Assembly (NCBI GenBank): GCA_965228425.1
Contig: OZ245815.1
Location: forward strand, 2,108,001 to 2,172,000
Direction of reading: 5' to 3'
DNA: 64,000 bases
From: JAJFJD01 sp965228425
GTDB lineage: Bacteria > Pseudomonadota > Alphaproteobacteria > UBA8366
This document shows positions 33,291-43,000 of this stretch, in pieces. The stretch's first letter is position 1. Every line of letters starts with the position of its first letter. A program made the position numbers and the translations under genes. The notes beneath the pieces were generated by a model, which saw only the letters and a program-made list of their open reading frames with translations, ran no database searches and was not told the origin of the DNA.

Positions 33291-35750
33291 CTAGCCGACG
33301 ACTCGGTTCCACCAGCCGGTGCGTTTCTCGCCCGGTTCTTCGGGTTTGATCGGCGGTGCCTCTTCGCCCGGTTCCGCAGCCACCGCGGGCTCCGGTGACG
33401 GTTGTGGCTCGGGTGCTTCTTCCGCGGGCGCAGAGTCGGACGCACCGTTGGATGCGGCCTTTTCTTCGGCTGCCGGCTTTTCGGAGTCGTCCTTCGGCTT
33501 TCGGCTGCGGGTGGTGCGGCTGCGCCGTCGAGGTGTCTTCGGTTTGGCTGCCGCTTTCTCCGGTGCGTCATCGCCCTCGGCGGCCTCGTCGTCGGCTGGG
33601 GCTTCCGGCGTGCCTTCGGATGCTGCATCGGCGGATTTCGACCCGTCGTCTGCGTCGGCGGTTGTTTCGCCGGTATCGGCGTCGGACTCGCTCTCGGCCG
33701 TCTCTTTCGATTTGGCGGATCGGCGGCGCGGACGCCGTCGCCGCGGTTTCGGTTTTTCTTCCGCAGGCTGTTCCTCGATTTCCGGCTGGTCGGCCATTCC
33801 GGAATCATCGGATGCGGCCTCGAGCTCCGCCGTAGGCTCACCGTCGTCGGAGACTTCGCTGACAACGGTTTCCGTTTCATTGCCCTCGGCGGCTTTCGAA
33901 CGGCGGTTCCGGCGGCGTCCGCCGCGGCGGCCGCGTTTCCGGCGCCGGGGTTGGCCTTCGCCGTCCTGTTCGGCGGTATCGTCTCGCTCTTCTCTTTCGT
34001 CCGACGCCTGCGCGTCGGCCGCTTCCTGCGTGTCCGCGGCAGTGTCGGTATCGGCGTCGGATCGGCGGCGGCGGCGCGAGCGCCGTTTCCGCGGCCCCTG
34101 GCGGTCCCGGTCCCGATCTTCGGTTTCCACACGCATGATCTCGCCGGACCCACCGCGGACGATATCTATCGAGAAGTTCGGCGCCATGATGTCATTATCG
34201 GCGACGATCAGGATCTTGATGCCGTAGCGGATCTCGAGGTCATGCAGTTTCGACCGTTTTTGGTTGAGCATGTAGAGCGCGGCCTCGCCGGGCATCGAGA
34301 CGGACATTTCGGTCGATCGTTTGCGCAACGCCTCTTCTTCGATGGCGCGGAGGATGTAGAGCGCGGTCCATTCGACCGACCGGATGTATCCCGAGCCGCC
34401 GCAGTGCGGGCAGAGTTCACTGGACATTTCCGTGAGGCTCGGCCGGAGCCGTTGGCGCGACATTTCGAGCAGGCCGAAATGGCTGATACGGCCAACCTGA
34501 ATACGTGCGCGGTCATGGCGCAACGCTTCCTTCAGGCGGCGCTCGACGGCCTGATTGTTCCGCGAATCCTCCATGTCGATGAAGTCGATCACGATAAGGC
34601 CTGCGAGGTCGCGCAACCGCAGTTGGCGCGAGACTTCCTCGGCGGCTTCCAGGTTCGTCTTCAATGCGGTCTCTTCGATATGGCGTTCCCGAGTCGACCG
34701 GCCGGAGTTGACATCGATCGCGACCAGCGCTTCGGTCTGGTGCAGCACGATATAGCCGCCGGACCGCAGTTTCACTTCGGGACTGTGGATGGCGTCGATC
34801 TGACCTTCCACCTGGAAGTGCTGAAACATCGGCGTGCCGTCGGTCTTGTGCGGCTGGACGCGCTTGGCGTGACTCGGCATCAGGGTCCGCATGAAGTCCT
34901 TGGCGGTGCGATATCCGTCGTCGCCCTCGATGAGGACTTCTTCGATTTCCTTCGTGTACATGTCGCGGATGGCACGCTTGATAAGATTGGCCTCTTCGTA
35001 GATCAAGGCGGGCGCCGTTGAATCGAGGGTATCCGTGCGGATCGTGTCCCAAAGCCGCAGGAGGTATTCCGCATCCCGCTTGATTTCCGCCTTCGTGCGT
35101 TCCGATCCGGCGGTCCGGACGATAACCGCCATCCCGTCGGGAATGCCGAGGTCGTCGAGAACCTTCTTTAGCCGCTTGCGGTCGCGCATATTGTTGATCT
35201 TGCGGCTGATACCGCCGCCGCGCGCCGTATTTGGCATCAAGACACAATAGCGGCCCGGCAGGGACAGGTAGGTGGTAAGGGCGGCGCCCTTATTGCCGCG
35301 CTCTTCCTTGACGACCTGTACCAGAATCACCTGGCCGCGCTTGATGACTTCTTGGATTTTATAACGTCGGCGGAGTCGGGCGCGGCGGCGTTCCACGTCT
35401 TCCAGCTCGTCGCCGCCCACCGTCTCGACGTGGTCGCCGTCTTCCTGTTCTTCGCCCTCGTCGAGCGCCGCTTCTTCGGCGATCAGCTTTTGCCGGTCCG
35501 CAACCGGAATTTTGTAATAATCGGGGTGGATTTCGTTAAAGGCCAGGAAACCGTGCCGGTTGCCTCCATATTCTACAAAGGCCGCCTGAAGCGAGGGTTC
35601 GACTCGCGTTACTTTCGCGAGATAGACATTCCCTTTGAGTTGCTTCTTGATTTCCGAGTCGTAGTCAAACTCCTCGAGACGATTCCCCTTTAGTACGACA
35701 ACCCGCGTCTCTTCGGACTGCGAGGCGTCGATAAGCATACGTCGCGTCAT
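33291..35750 (-). CDS. rne: Ribonuclease E/G family endoribonuclease
   Basis: 819 residues. An N-terminal S1 domain (about 36-120, with an acidic insertion EEQEDGDHVETVGGDE) precedes the 5'-sensor and DNase I-like parts. The catalytic acidic residues are in VAIDVNSGR and IVIDFIDMED, and the zinc link CPHCGGSGY lies near residue 445. The remaining 280 or so residues are low-complexity, alternating acidic and Arg/Lys-rich blocks with KKRRSRRRRRSD-type RNA-binding patches, as in degradosome scaffolds. It processes rRNA and tRNA and initiates mRNA decay. The start at 35750 gives the standard N terminus MTRRMLIDASQSEETRVVV. Confidence 0.95.
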   Translation of the reverse strand: MTRRMLIDASQSEETRVVVLKGNRLEEFDYDSEIKKQLKGNVYLAKVTRVEPSLQAAFVEYGGNRHGFLAFNEIHPDYYKIPVADRQKLIAEEAALDEGEEQEDGDHVETVGGDELEDVERRRARLRRRYKIQEVIKRGQVILVQVVKEERGNKGAALTTYLSLPGRYCVLMPNTARGGGISRKINNMRDRKRLKKVLDDLGIPDGMAVIVRTAGSERTKAEIKRDAEYLLRLWDTIRTDTLDSTAPALIYEEANLIKRAIRDMYTKEIEEVLIEGDDGYRTAKDFMRTLMPSHAKRVQPHKTDGTPMFQHFQVEGQIDAIHSPEVKLRSGGYIVLHQTEALVAIDVNSGRSTRERHIEETALKTNLEAAEEVSRQLRLRDLAGLIVIDFIDMEDSRNNQAVERRLKEALRHDRARIQVGRISHFGLLEMSRQRLRPSLTEMSSELCPHCGGSGYIRSVEWTALYILRAIEEEALRKRSTEMSVSMPGEAALYMLNQKRSKLHDLEIRYGIKILIVADNDIMAPNFSIDIVRGGSGEIMRVETEDRDRDRQGPRKRRSRRRRRSDADTDTAADTQEAADAQASDEREERDDTAEQDGEGQPRRRKRGRRGGRRRNRRSKAAEGNETETVVSEVSDDGEPTAELEAASDDSGMADQPEIEEQPAEEKPKPRRRRPRRRSAKSKETAESESDADTGETTADADDGSKSADAASEGTPEAPADDEAAEGDDAPEKAAAKPKTPRRRSRTTRSRKPKDDSEKPAAEEKAASNGASDSAPAEEAPEPQPSPEPAVAAEPGEEAPPIKPEEPGEKRTGWWNRVVG

Positions 35751-36350
35751 TGGTGTTCTCCGGCGCGATTGCCGCGGGGGTTGCGCGAACCAACCCTCCG
35801 TAATCTGCGCCTGTTTGATGTTCGAGAAGCGACAATGGCGTATGTGCCGTCAAACGGCCGGCGGGATCGCCAGCCAGGACGGCGCTGATTCCAAGCGAAC
35901 GCCTGACGTCAAAGCGCTGAGCGCCATGAGTTGGGTCAGAGGCCGGATTCGCGTCGCGCATTGTCACCTTACTGATCAAGCCGGGCGATTTGATGCCGCT
36001 CGGCAGTGGAAACTGAATAAGCTATCGCTAGCACTCCTACCCCGTGTCATATCCATTCGCAATGCCATTCATGTCGACGGCTCGCGCAACGATTGATCTA
36101 GGATGGCATCCGGCCAACAAATCACCGGATGGGCCTTACTTGGCAGCGCTTAAACTAAAATAGGCGCACAGGGTCGATACTACAATCCGTTATTCGCCTA
36201 TTTCTTTTGTCGTTAAAACTAGCAGGAATAAATTGAATTGATGGTAAATGATTATAAAGTATAATTTCGGCGCCTCGGGCGGAGTCCGTCCAATAGATTT
36301 GCCGATTTGCAAGACTTGGCACCTTATTCACTACTGGATGTTAGGCGACT
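35751..36350. other. Divergent intergenic region rne / amiC
   Basis: 600 bases. The left 400 bases are G+C-rich and are probably the long 5' untranslated region of rne, which in other bacteria is a target of autoregulation. A hairpin with arms GGGTTG and CAACCC separated by seven bases lies about 30 bases before the rne start. The right 150 bases are A+T-rich and hold the putative amiC promoter. Short open frames occur on both strands in the left part, but none resembles a protein family. Confidence 0.55.
36238..36265 (+). promoter_or_regulatory. Putative sigma-70 promoter of the amiC-mrcA unit
   Basis: TTGATG (36238-36243), a 16-base spacer and a perfect TATAAT (36260-36265). Transcription would start near 36272, about 80 bases before the amidase start codon. 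Confidence 0.55.
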
Positions 36351-37574
36351 GTGAATAGTATGGCGGTTCGGATAGTCCTGACGATTATGCTTTTGCTGGC
36401 GAATATCGGTTTCGTCAGCGCAATGGAAGTGTCCGACGTCCGGATCGGGGCCCATCCCGATAAGACTCGGCTGGTTGTCGAGCTGAGCGAGAAGGTTCCG
36501 TATCGCATCTTCACGCTGCCGGATCCGTACCGGATGGTAATCGACTTGCCGCAGGTCGAGTGGAAGATCGGCGCGAAAACGGCGGGTCGTTCGTCCGGCG
36601 TCATATCCAGCTACCGCTTCGGCCTGTTCCAAAAGGGCAACAGCCGACTCGTGGTCGACATGAAGGCGCCGGCCCAGGTTCTTCGGCATGTCATGCTGCC
36701 GCCGTCGGGTAAGAACAAGAACCGGTTGGTCATCGATCTTAAGTCCGTGTCGCCGGCGCTTTTTCAGCGGTCCGAGCGTCGTTTCGTTTCCCGGGACTGG
36801 GTGGATCCGAAGCCAACGCCGATTGTCCGGCCGGCGGTGTTGCCGCCGAAAAGGCCGGGAAAAAAGGGATATCAGTCGCATAAGCGCGTCGTCGTGATCG
36901 ATCCCGGGCATGGCGGCCCCGATCCGGGAGCAATCGGTCGGTCGGGTCTCCGCGAAAAACTGGTCACGCTGCGGATTGCCAACACGGTGAAGCGGGTGCT
37001 CGAAAAGAGTGGCCGCTACAAGGTATTCCTGACCCGCAACGAGGACGTCTATGTGCCTCTGCGCAAGCGCTTCCAACTGGCCGAGAGCGTGCGGGCGGAA
37101 CTCTTCGTGTCGCTGCATGCGGACAGCAACCGGGACAAGCGTTTGCGGGGCGTATCGATTTACACTTTGTCGGAGCGCGCCTCGGATAAGGAAGCTGCGG
37201 CATTGGCGGCCAAGGAGAACAGGTCCGATGCGATTGCCGGGATCGATCTGTCGAACCAATCAGACGCGGTGGCGTCGTTCCTGATCGAACTGCGCCAACG
37301 TCAGACCATGAACGAATCGGCCATTTTCAGCGAAATTCTGATCAAGGAAGTCGCAAAGACATCGCGATTGTTGCGGAATACCCACCGATTTGCCGGGTTT
37401 GCAGTTCTGAAATCGCCCGATGTGCCATCGATCCTGATGGAGTTGGGATATCTTTCGAATCCTCAGGACGAGCGCTTGCTTCGCAAACGCGAGCATCAGG
37501 TCAATATGGCGCAGTCGATTTTGCGGGCGGCCGATAAATATTTTGAACGTAAAGAGCGGTTGAGCCGTTCATAA
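36351..37574 (+). CDS. amiC: N-acetylmuramoyl-L-alanine amidase with AMIN domain (AmiC-type)
   Basis: 407 residues. A signal peptide (about 5-25) leads into an AMIN domain (about 26-125, KTRLVVELSEKVPYRIF and RMVIDLP), which targets the septum, and then a zinc amidase_3 domain. The zinc ligands lie in VIDPGHGGPDPGAIG, a following Glu in GLREKL and SLHADS, and the catalytic Glu is in ILMELGYLSN. It cleaves stem peptides from glycan to split daughter cells. The GTG at 36351 has AGG 9 bases upstream; an ATG at 36360 is the alternative. mrcA follows after 78 bases. Confidence 0.94.
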   Translation: MNSMAVRIVLTIMLLLANIGFVSAMEVSDVRIGAHPDKTRLVVELSEKVPYRIFTLPDPYRMVIDLPQVEWKIGAKTAGRSSGVISSYRFGLFQKGNSRLVVDMKAPAQVLRHVMLPPSGKNKNRLVIDLKSVSPALFQRSERRFVSRDWVDPKPTPIVRPAVLPPKRPGKKGYQSHKRVVVIDPGHGGPDPGAIGRSGLREKLVTLRIANTVKRVLEKSGRYKVFLTRNEDVYVPLRKRFQLAESVRAELFVSLHADSNRDKRLRGVSIYTLSERASDKEAAALAAKENRSDAIAGIDLSNQSDAVASFLIELRQRQTMNESAIFSEILIKEVAKTSRLLRNTHRFAGFAVLKSPDVPSILMELGYLSNPQDERLLRKREHQVNMAQSILRAADKYFERKERLSRS

Positions 37575-37652
37575 CTTAGCCATATTTAAGGGCTAGCGTC
37601 CGTTTCCCGTGGAGGGACGGGTCAAATTGAACAAATTACGCCTGGAAGGCCC

Positions 37653-40121
37653 ATGTCCCGCATAGCGAAAGCGTTGGTTTTCGTCTTTTCGTTCGGCTTC
37701 TTCCTGTCGCTCGCCGGGGCGGGGGCGGCGCTTTACCTGCTATGGCATTACAGCAAGGGGCTGCCCGATTATAAACAGTTGGCCAAATACGATCCGCCGA
37801 CGGTCACGCGCGTTCATGCCGGCGATGGCCGTCTGATCGCGGAATACGCGGTGGAGCGCCGGGTCTTCGTTCCTGTCCGGGCGATGCCGCGGCATCTCAT
37901 CAGTGCCTTTATCGCTGCGGAAGACAAGAATTTCTACCACCATCCCGGTGTCGACCTCGTGGCGCTTGGGCGGGCGGTGGCCACGAATGTCATCAATATC
38001 GTAACGCAGCGGTCACGCCGACCGGTCGGTGCATCGACGATTACGCAGCAGGTGGCGAAGAATTTCCTGCTGACCAACGAGTTGAGTTTCGAGCGCAAGA
38101 TCAAGGAGGCGATTCTCGCCTTCAGGATCGAGCGGGCTTTCGAGAAATCCAGAATCCTGGAGTTGTACCTGAACGAGATTTATCTCGGTTACGGATCCTA
38201 TGGCGTGGCGGCGGCGTCGCTCAATTACTTCAACAAATCGCTCGACGAACTGACGATCGCCGAGGCGGCGTATCTGGCGGCGCTCCCGAAAGCACCGAAC
38301 AATTACCATCCCATCCGGCGCTACGATGCCGCGGTGGCCCGTCGTAATTGGGCCGTCGGCCGCATGATGGAGGAAGGGTATATCGACCGTTCCACCGCCG
38401 AACAGGCGATCGCGGAACGCCTCGCCGTGGTGCCGCGATCCGCGACACAGGTCGTCCAGGCGGATTACTATCTGGAGGAAGTGCGCCGCGAACTGGTCGA
38501 ACGCTTCGGCGAGCGGGGACTGTACGAGGGCGGCCTCTCGGTCCGCACCACGCTTAATCCGAAGATGCAATCGATTGCGGACCAGGCGTTGCGGGATGGC
38601 CTGATCGCCTACGACCGTCGGCACGGCTGGCGTGGTCCGATCGCCAAGATTCCCACGAATGGTAATTGGATCGGCTATCTGCGTGAGGTGTCCGTACCGT
38701 CCGGGGCCAACGGCTGGAAAGCCGCGGTGGTGTTGAAAGTTACCGGTGCATCGGCCGAAATTGGGTTCGATAGCGACGTGAAGGGTAAGATTCCGCTAGC
38801 GGAAATGACCTGGGCGCGGGCTGCGCTGAAGGATCAAAAGCGCGGGCCGGCGGTGCGCCGGGCGACCGACGTACTGGCGCCGGGCGATGTGGTGCTGGTT
38901 GAGCGGGTGTCCCGTAAGCCAAAGGTCAAGGGCAAGGAACCGACCGAGTACCCCCCGAACACCTATGCCCTGCGCCAAGTGCCGGAAATCAACGGCGCGA
39001 TCATCGCCCTTGACCCGCATACCGGGCGCGTTCTGGCGATGTCCGGCGGTTACGACTACGAGACGAGCGAATTCAACCGGGCGGTTCAGGCAAAGCGGCA
39101 GCCGGGGTCCGCCTTCAAGCCGTTCGTCTATTTGTCGGCTCTGGATCGTGGCTATACGCCGTCGACCATTATCCTGGACGCCCCCTTCGTCATCGATCAG
39201 GGGCCGGGCCTTGGCAAATGGAAACCGGCCAACTACACCAAACGCTTCTACGGCCCAAGCCCGATGCGGATCGGCATCGAGCGGTCGCGCAATCTCATGA
39301 CGGTTCGGCTGGCGCAGACCATCGGCATGAAGCCGATCGTCGAGACGGCGCAACAATTCGGCTTGTTCGACGCGATGACCGAGCAACTGGCGATGGCGCT
39401 AGGCGCCAGCGAAACGACGCTGCTTCGATTGACCGCGGCGTACGGCATGCTGGTCAACGGCGGTAAGGCGATCGAGCCGGCGTTGATCGACCGGGTGCAG
39501 GACCGCAATGGCAAGACCGTCTTCCGCCATGACACGCGCGCCTGTCAGGATTGTACCGTTATGGCCTGGGAGGGGCAGGAGCCGCCGACGATTCCCGATA
39601 CGCGGGAGCAGATAGCCGATCCGGCGTCGGCCTATCAGGTTGTCTCCATGCTCGAAGGCGTGGTTAAGCGCGGCACGGGGCGGCGGATCAGCTCGATTGG
39701 CAAGCCGCTGGCAGGCAAGACCGGTACCACCAACGACAGCCGTGACACTTGGTTTGTCGGGTTCTCGCCCGACTTGGCGGTCGGTGTTTTCGTTGGATTC
39801 GATACGCCAAGGACCCTCGGCCGGCGGGAGAGCGGATCGACCGTTGCGGCGCCGATCTTCAAAGACTTCATGGCCAAGGCGCTGGCCGAGCGGCCGGCCG
39901 TGCCGTTCCGAATTCCGTCTGGCATCCGCCATGTCAGGGTGAATGCGGCGAGCGGATTGCCGGCGCGCGGCGGCGACCGAAACGTCATCCTGGAAGCCTA
40001 TAAGATCGGTACCGAGCCGGACCCGCGCAGCGAGCGCACGGTCATCGGGGGCGGCGAGGTACGCGCTGCCGCCCCGGGCGAGCGCCCGCCCCCCGTCTCG
40101 CCGTCGCGCGGTCTCTACTAG
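37653..40121 (+). CDS. mrcA: Bifunctional penicillin-binding protein 1A
   Basis: 822 residues, an inner-membrane class A PBP. There is one N-terminal transmembrane helix (about 8-32). The glycosyltransferase domain carries the catalytic Glu in FIAAEDKNFYHHPGVD, a second in GASTITQQVAKNFLLT and ILELYLNEIYLGYGSYG. An OB-like insert (about 330-430) typical of PBP1A follows, and then the transpeptidase with GSAFKP (SxxK), SRN and KTGTT motifs. It polymerises and crosslinks glycan. Its neighbours are the amidase upstream and prfB downstream, an order often seen in alphaproteobacteria. Confidence 0.95.
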   Translation: MSRIAKALVFVFSFGFFLSLAGAGAALYLLWHYSKGLPDYKQLAKYDPPTVTRVHAGDGRLIAEYAVERRVFVPVRAMPRHLISAFIAAEDKNFYHHPGVDLVALGRAVATNVINIVTQRSRRPVGASTITQQVAKNFLLTNELSFERKIKEAILAFRIERAFEKSRILELYLNEIYLGYGSYGVAAASLNYFNKSLDELTIAEAAYLAALPKAPNNYHPIRRYDAAVARRNWAVGRMMEEGYIDRSTAEQAIAERLAVVPRSATQVVQADYYLEEVRRELVERFGERGLYEGGLSVRTTLNPKMQSIADQALRDGLIAYDRRHGWRGPIAKIPTNGNWIGYLREVSVPSGANGWKAAVVLKVTGASAEIGFDSDVKGKIPLAEMTWARAALKDQKRGPAVRRATDVLAPGDVVLVERVSRKPKVKGKEPTEYPPNTYALRQVPEINGAIIALDPHTGRVLAMSGGYDYETSEFNRAVQAKRQPGSAFKPFVYLSALDRGYTPSTIILDAPFVIDQGPGLGKWKPANYTKRFYGPSPMRIGIERSRNLMTVRLAQTIGMKPIVETAQQFGLFDAMTEQLAMALGASETTLLRLTAAYGMLVNGGKAIEPALIDRVQDRNGKTVFRHDTRACQDCTVMAWEGQEPPTIPDTREQIADPASAYQVVSMLEGVVKRGTGRRISSIGKPLAGKTGTTNDSRDTWFVGFSPDLAVGVFVGFDTPRTLGRRESGSTVAAPIFKDFMAKALAERPAVPFRIPSGIRHVRVNAASGLPARGGDRNVILEAYKIGTEPDPRSERTVIGGGEVRAAAPGERPPPVSPSRGLY

Positions 40122-40199
40122 CCGAAATCCCCTTGCCATACACGGTGGCTTCGCTTACATGCAGCGTCCAGAAAGCGCTACCACTGAGCGGAGAATCCC

Positions 40200-41325
40200 G
40201 TGCGCGCGGAAGTTCAGAATCTTGTCGACGAAATCAAGCAGTCGCTCGAGCTGCTGAGGAGGCATCTTTGACCTCGATGCCGCGAAACTCCGGCTGGAGG
40301 AACTGAACGCCCTCGCCGAGGATCCGACACTCTGGGAAAATCCCGACAAGGCGCAGTCGATCATGCGCGAACGGACCCGCCTGGAAAACGGCATCGGGTC
40401 CTACGAGTCGATGGAAACCGGGGTCGCCGAAAACCTCGAAATGATCGAATTGGCCGAGGCCGAAGGCGAGGACGATATTGCGGCGGAGGCCGAAGCGGCG
40501 CTGACGAAGCTCCGCGACAAGGCCGCGAAACTGCAGCTCGAGAGCCTGTTGTCGGGCGAAGCGGATTCCAACGATTGCTATCTGGAAGTCCATGCGGGCG
40601 CCGGCGGCACCGAATCCCAGGACTGGGCGCAGATGCTATTGCGCATGTATCTGCGGTGGGCGGAACAGCACGGCTACAAGCTCGAATATCTCGAGGAGTC
40701 GCCTGGCGAAGAGGCGGGGGTGAAATCGGCGACGATCAAGGTCACCGGCGACAACGCGTATGGCTGGCTTAAGACCGAGAGCGGCGTCCACCGGCTGGTT
40801 CGTATCTCACCCTTCGATGCCGCATCGCGCCGCCATACCAGCTTTGCGTCGATCGGCGTGTATCCGGTGATCGACGACACGATCGAGATCGACATCAACG
40901 ATGGCGACCTTCGGATCGATACCTACCGCGCCTCGGGCGCCGGCGGCCAGCACGTCAATCGGACCGATAGTGCCGTCCGAATCACGCATCAGCCGACGGG
41001 CATCGTCGTGCAATGCCAGAACGACCGGTCGCAGCACCGCAATCGCGCCACCGCGATGACGATGCTGAAGGCGCGGCTGTATGAGCTGGAGTTGCAGCGG
41101 CGTGAGGAACAAGCCCAGGCCGAGCACGACGCGAAAACCGATATCGGTTGGGGCCATCAAATCCGGTCCTACGTGCTGCACCCGTACAAGATGGTCAAGG
41201 ACCTGCGCACCGAGGTCGAGAAAGGCAACGCGGACGCGGTGCTCGACGGAGATCTCGATCCGTTCCTGGAGGCGTCCCTTGCGGCGCGTGTCGCCGGTGC
41301 CGCCAATGCGGCCGAGGACGATTAG
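40200..41325 (+). CDS. prfB: Peptide chain release factor 2, expressed by +1 programmed frameshift
   Basis: Recognises UGA and UAA and releases the finished protein. The gene is in two frames. GTG 40200 opens 23 codons ending CTT (40266-40268), followed by an in-frame TGA (40269-40271). Skipping T40269 continues in the +1 frame, GAC CTC GAT, to the stop at 41325, giving 374 residues. The slippery CTT-TGA-C is preceded three bases earlier by the Shine-Dalgarno-like AGGAGG (40257-40262), exactly as in E. coli prfB. The RF2-specific tripeptide SPF (RISPFDAASRR) and the hydrolytic GGQ (SGAGGQHVNRTDSAVRI) are present. The shift autoregulates RF2 level. Confidence 0.96.
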
Positions 41326-41331
41326 GGTCCA

Positions 41332-42168
41332 TTACGATCCGGCGGCGAGCGGCGTGTAGTAGTCGGCGGTCAGGCCTGCACGGTCGCGACTGGCCGCGTT
41401 GAAAGGCGGTTTCAATGATCCTCGGAAATGCCGCCGCACCAGATCATGGAATGTCGAAACGGGGTCTTGGCCGGCCGCGCGGCAGCAATGGCCGAACCAC
41501 CGGCGGCCGATCGCCACGTGGCCGATTTCCTCGTCATGGATGACCTGAAGGATATCGGCACTCGCGTCGTCGCCGGCCTTTCGCAGCCGCGCGGTCATCT
41601 GCGGCGTCACATCCAGGCCGCGCGCTTCGAGGACCAGCGGAACCACCGCCAGCCGGGCCGCCAAGTCGTGGGCGGTCGTTTCCGCCGCTTCCCAGAGACC
41701 GTCATGGGCCGGTAGGTCGCCGTAGGCCGCATCCAATTCCGCAAGCCGGTCGCACAGCAGCATGAAATGTTTGGCTTCTTCCGCGGCGACCGTCACCCAG
41801 TCGTCGTAGAATGCGTATGGTAAATCGGCGGTCGAGCCGAACCGGGCAAGGATATCCCACGCCAGATCGATCGCATTCAATTCTATATGGGCGATGGCAT
41901 GCAGCAGCGCGATACGCCCGGCCAGCGCCGTGTTGATGCGTCGCCGCGGAACCGACGCCGGCGGGAGCAACGTCGGACGCTCTGGGCGGGCGGGCCGCGC
42001 GGGTGGTCTCTTGCTGCCGGTTGCGGCGAGGATCCCCGATCGCCATGCGGCCGCGGTTTCATGGCTGAGACGCGCCTTTTCGGCCGGATCGGGCGTTAGA
42101 AGGATCGCACAGGCTGCGTCGGTCAGCGCGGGGCCGTTGCCGGAGCCGGTCAATTTTCGAGGAGCCAT
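41332..42168 (-). CDS. DUF455 family ferritin-like protein
   Basis: 278 residues with the ferritin-like four-helix pattern: AIAHIELNAIDLAWDILARF supplies Glu/His, FYDDWVTVAAEEAKHFMLL supplies EExxH, and DILQVIHDEEIGHVAIGRRWF supplies a second DEExxH. These repeats look like a di-iron site. The family's function is unknown. The first 19 bases overlap the end of the upstream DUF1194 gene, so the two are coupled. It converges on prfB with a 6-base gap. Confidence 0.88.
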   Translation of the reverse strand: MAPRKLTGSGNGPALTDAACAILLTPDPAEKARLSHETAAAWRSGILAATGSKRPPARPARPERPTLLPPASVPRRRINTALAGRIALLHAIAHIELNAIDLAWDILARFGSTADLPYAFYDDWVTVAAEEAKHFMLLCDRLAELDAAYGDLPAHDGLWEAAETTAHDLAARLAVVPLVLEARGLDVTPQMTARLRKAGDDASADILQVIHDEEIGHVAIGRRWFGHCCRAAGQDPVSTFHDLVRRHFRGSLKPPFNAASRDRAGLTADYYTPLAAGS

Positions 42169-42989
42169 TGCACGCGCTGTTCGCCGATGTCGCAGGGCGG
42201 CGCCTCACGCGGCGGTGTCGGGCCGGCCGCCAGGACGATCCGTTCCCGCGGTGTGATCGGGCGCGCGTCGGCGATTTCCAGGATCAGCTTCTTCCGGATC
42301 GCGCGCGCGAAATCGGCAAAAGTATTGGCCACGACCATGAAAGAGCCCGGTCCCCCGATCACACAGTTAGCGTAGTACAGGTCCAGATTGGGCAATGCCG
42401 GCCACCCGAAGGGGCTGGCGCGTTCGTTGACGATGGGCAGGCCGTTTATCGCCACGCCCTGGGCGACGGCCCGGTCGCGAAACTTGGTGACGAGGCCCCC
42501 TTGGTTGTTCGGTCCGTCGCCGGAAATGTCGATCACGCGCCGCGTCCCCTCGAAGCCGTTCGCGGGAAAGGTCGACAGGGCATGATCGATGATGTTGCTG
42601 ATCGACGTCCAAAGCGCGGTTTGAATCGGAGCGCGTGCGACCCGTGCGGCGAATGCGCGGGCGCCGGCTTCGTCCGAGACCATGGTCCAATCCGCGACCG
42701 TCGTCGTGTACTCCTCGCCGGCCCATTCGATATACGTCATCGCGACGCGCCCGAGAATGCCGCTGGTAATCGCTTCGATGACATCGGGGTCGGTGAGGGC
42801 GGCGACATAACCGTCGCGCTGGAGGCGCGCTTCCTCCGGATCGATGCTGCCGGAAACGTCGACGGCCAGCACCAGTTCGAGGTCGACCGGCTGCTGTGAT
42901 TTCTGGGCGACGGCGGTGGTGGTCCAGAAGCCGGGCATGCAGATGGTCAAAACGAGGACCGTTCGGAAGAGGGTGGGGATTGCCTTCAT
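42150..42989 (-). CDS. DUF1194 exported VWA-like protein
   Basis: 279 residues. A signal peptide (about 1-28, ending TTAVAQ) precedes a VWA fold with a complete MIDAS: DVSGSID in the first strand, the conserved threonine region of EYTTTVADW and ISGDGPNNQGG. The C-terminal end has two conserved cysteines (YYANCVIGGPGSF, PPCDIGEQ). It is probably periplasmic, with a metal-dependent binding site; its partner is unknown. The gene's 3' end overlaps the DUF455 start by 19 bases. Confidence 0.88.
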   Translation of the reverse strand: MKAIPTLFRTVLVLTICMPGFWTTTAVAQKSQQPVDLELVLAVDVSGSIDPEEARLQRDGYVAALTDPDVIEAITSGILGRVAMTYIEWAGEEYTTTVADWTMVSDEAGARAFAARVARAPIQTALWTSISNIIDHALSTFPANGFEGTRRVIDISGDGPNNQGGLVTKFRDRAVAQGVAINGLPIVNERASPFGWPALPNLDLYYANCVIGGPGSFMVVANTFADFARAIRKKLILEIADARPITPRERIVLAAGPTPPREAPPCDIGEQRVQWLLEN

Positions 42990-43000
42990 GCGGGCGCCGG

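Noticed and set aside
33402..35021. A 539-codon plus-strand frame opposite rne
   Set aside because: Arises from the repetitive Arg/Glu/Ala codons of the RNase E tail; the reverse frame reads as Gly/Arg/Phe repeats.
35815..36096. 93-codon plus-strand frame in the rne/amiC gap
   Set aside because: Mixed, low-quality residue pattern, no ribosome-binding site, and position inside the likely rne leader.
40269..40271. prfB as a pseudogene because of an early in-frame TGA
   Set aside because: The AGGAGG-CAT-CTT-TGA-C context is the conserved programmed frameshift of RF2 genes.
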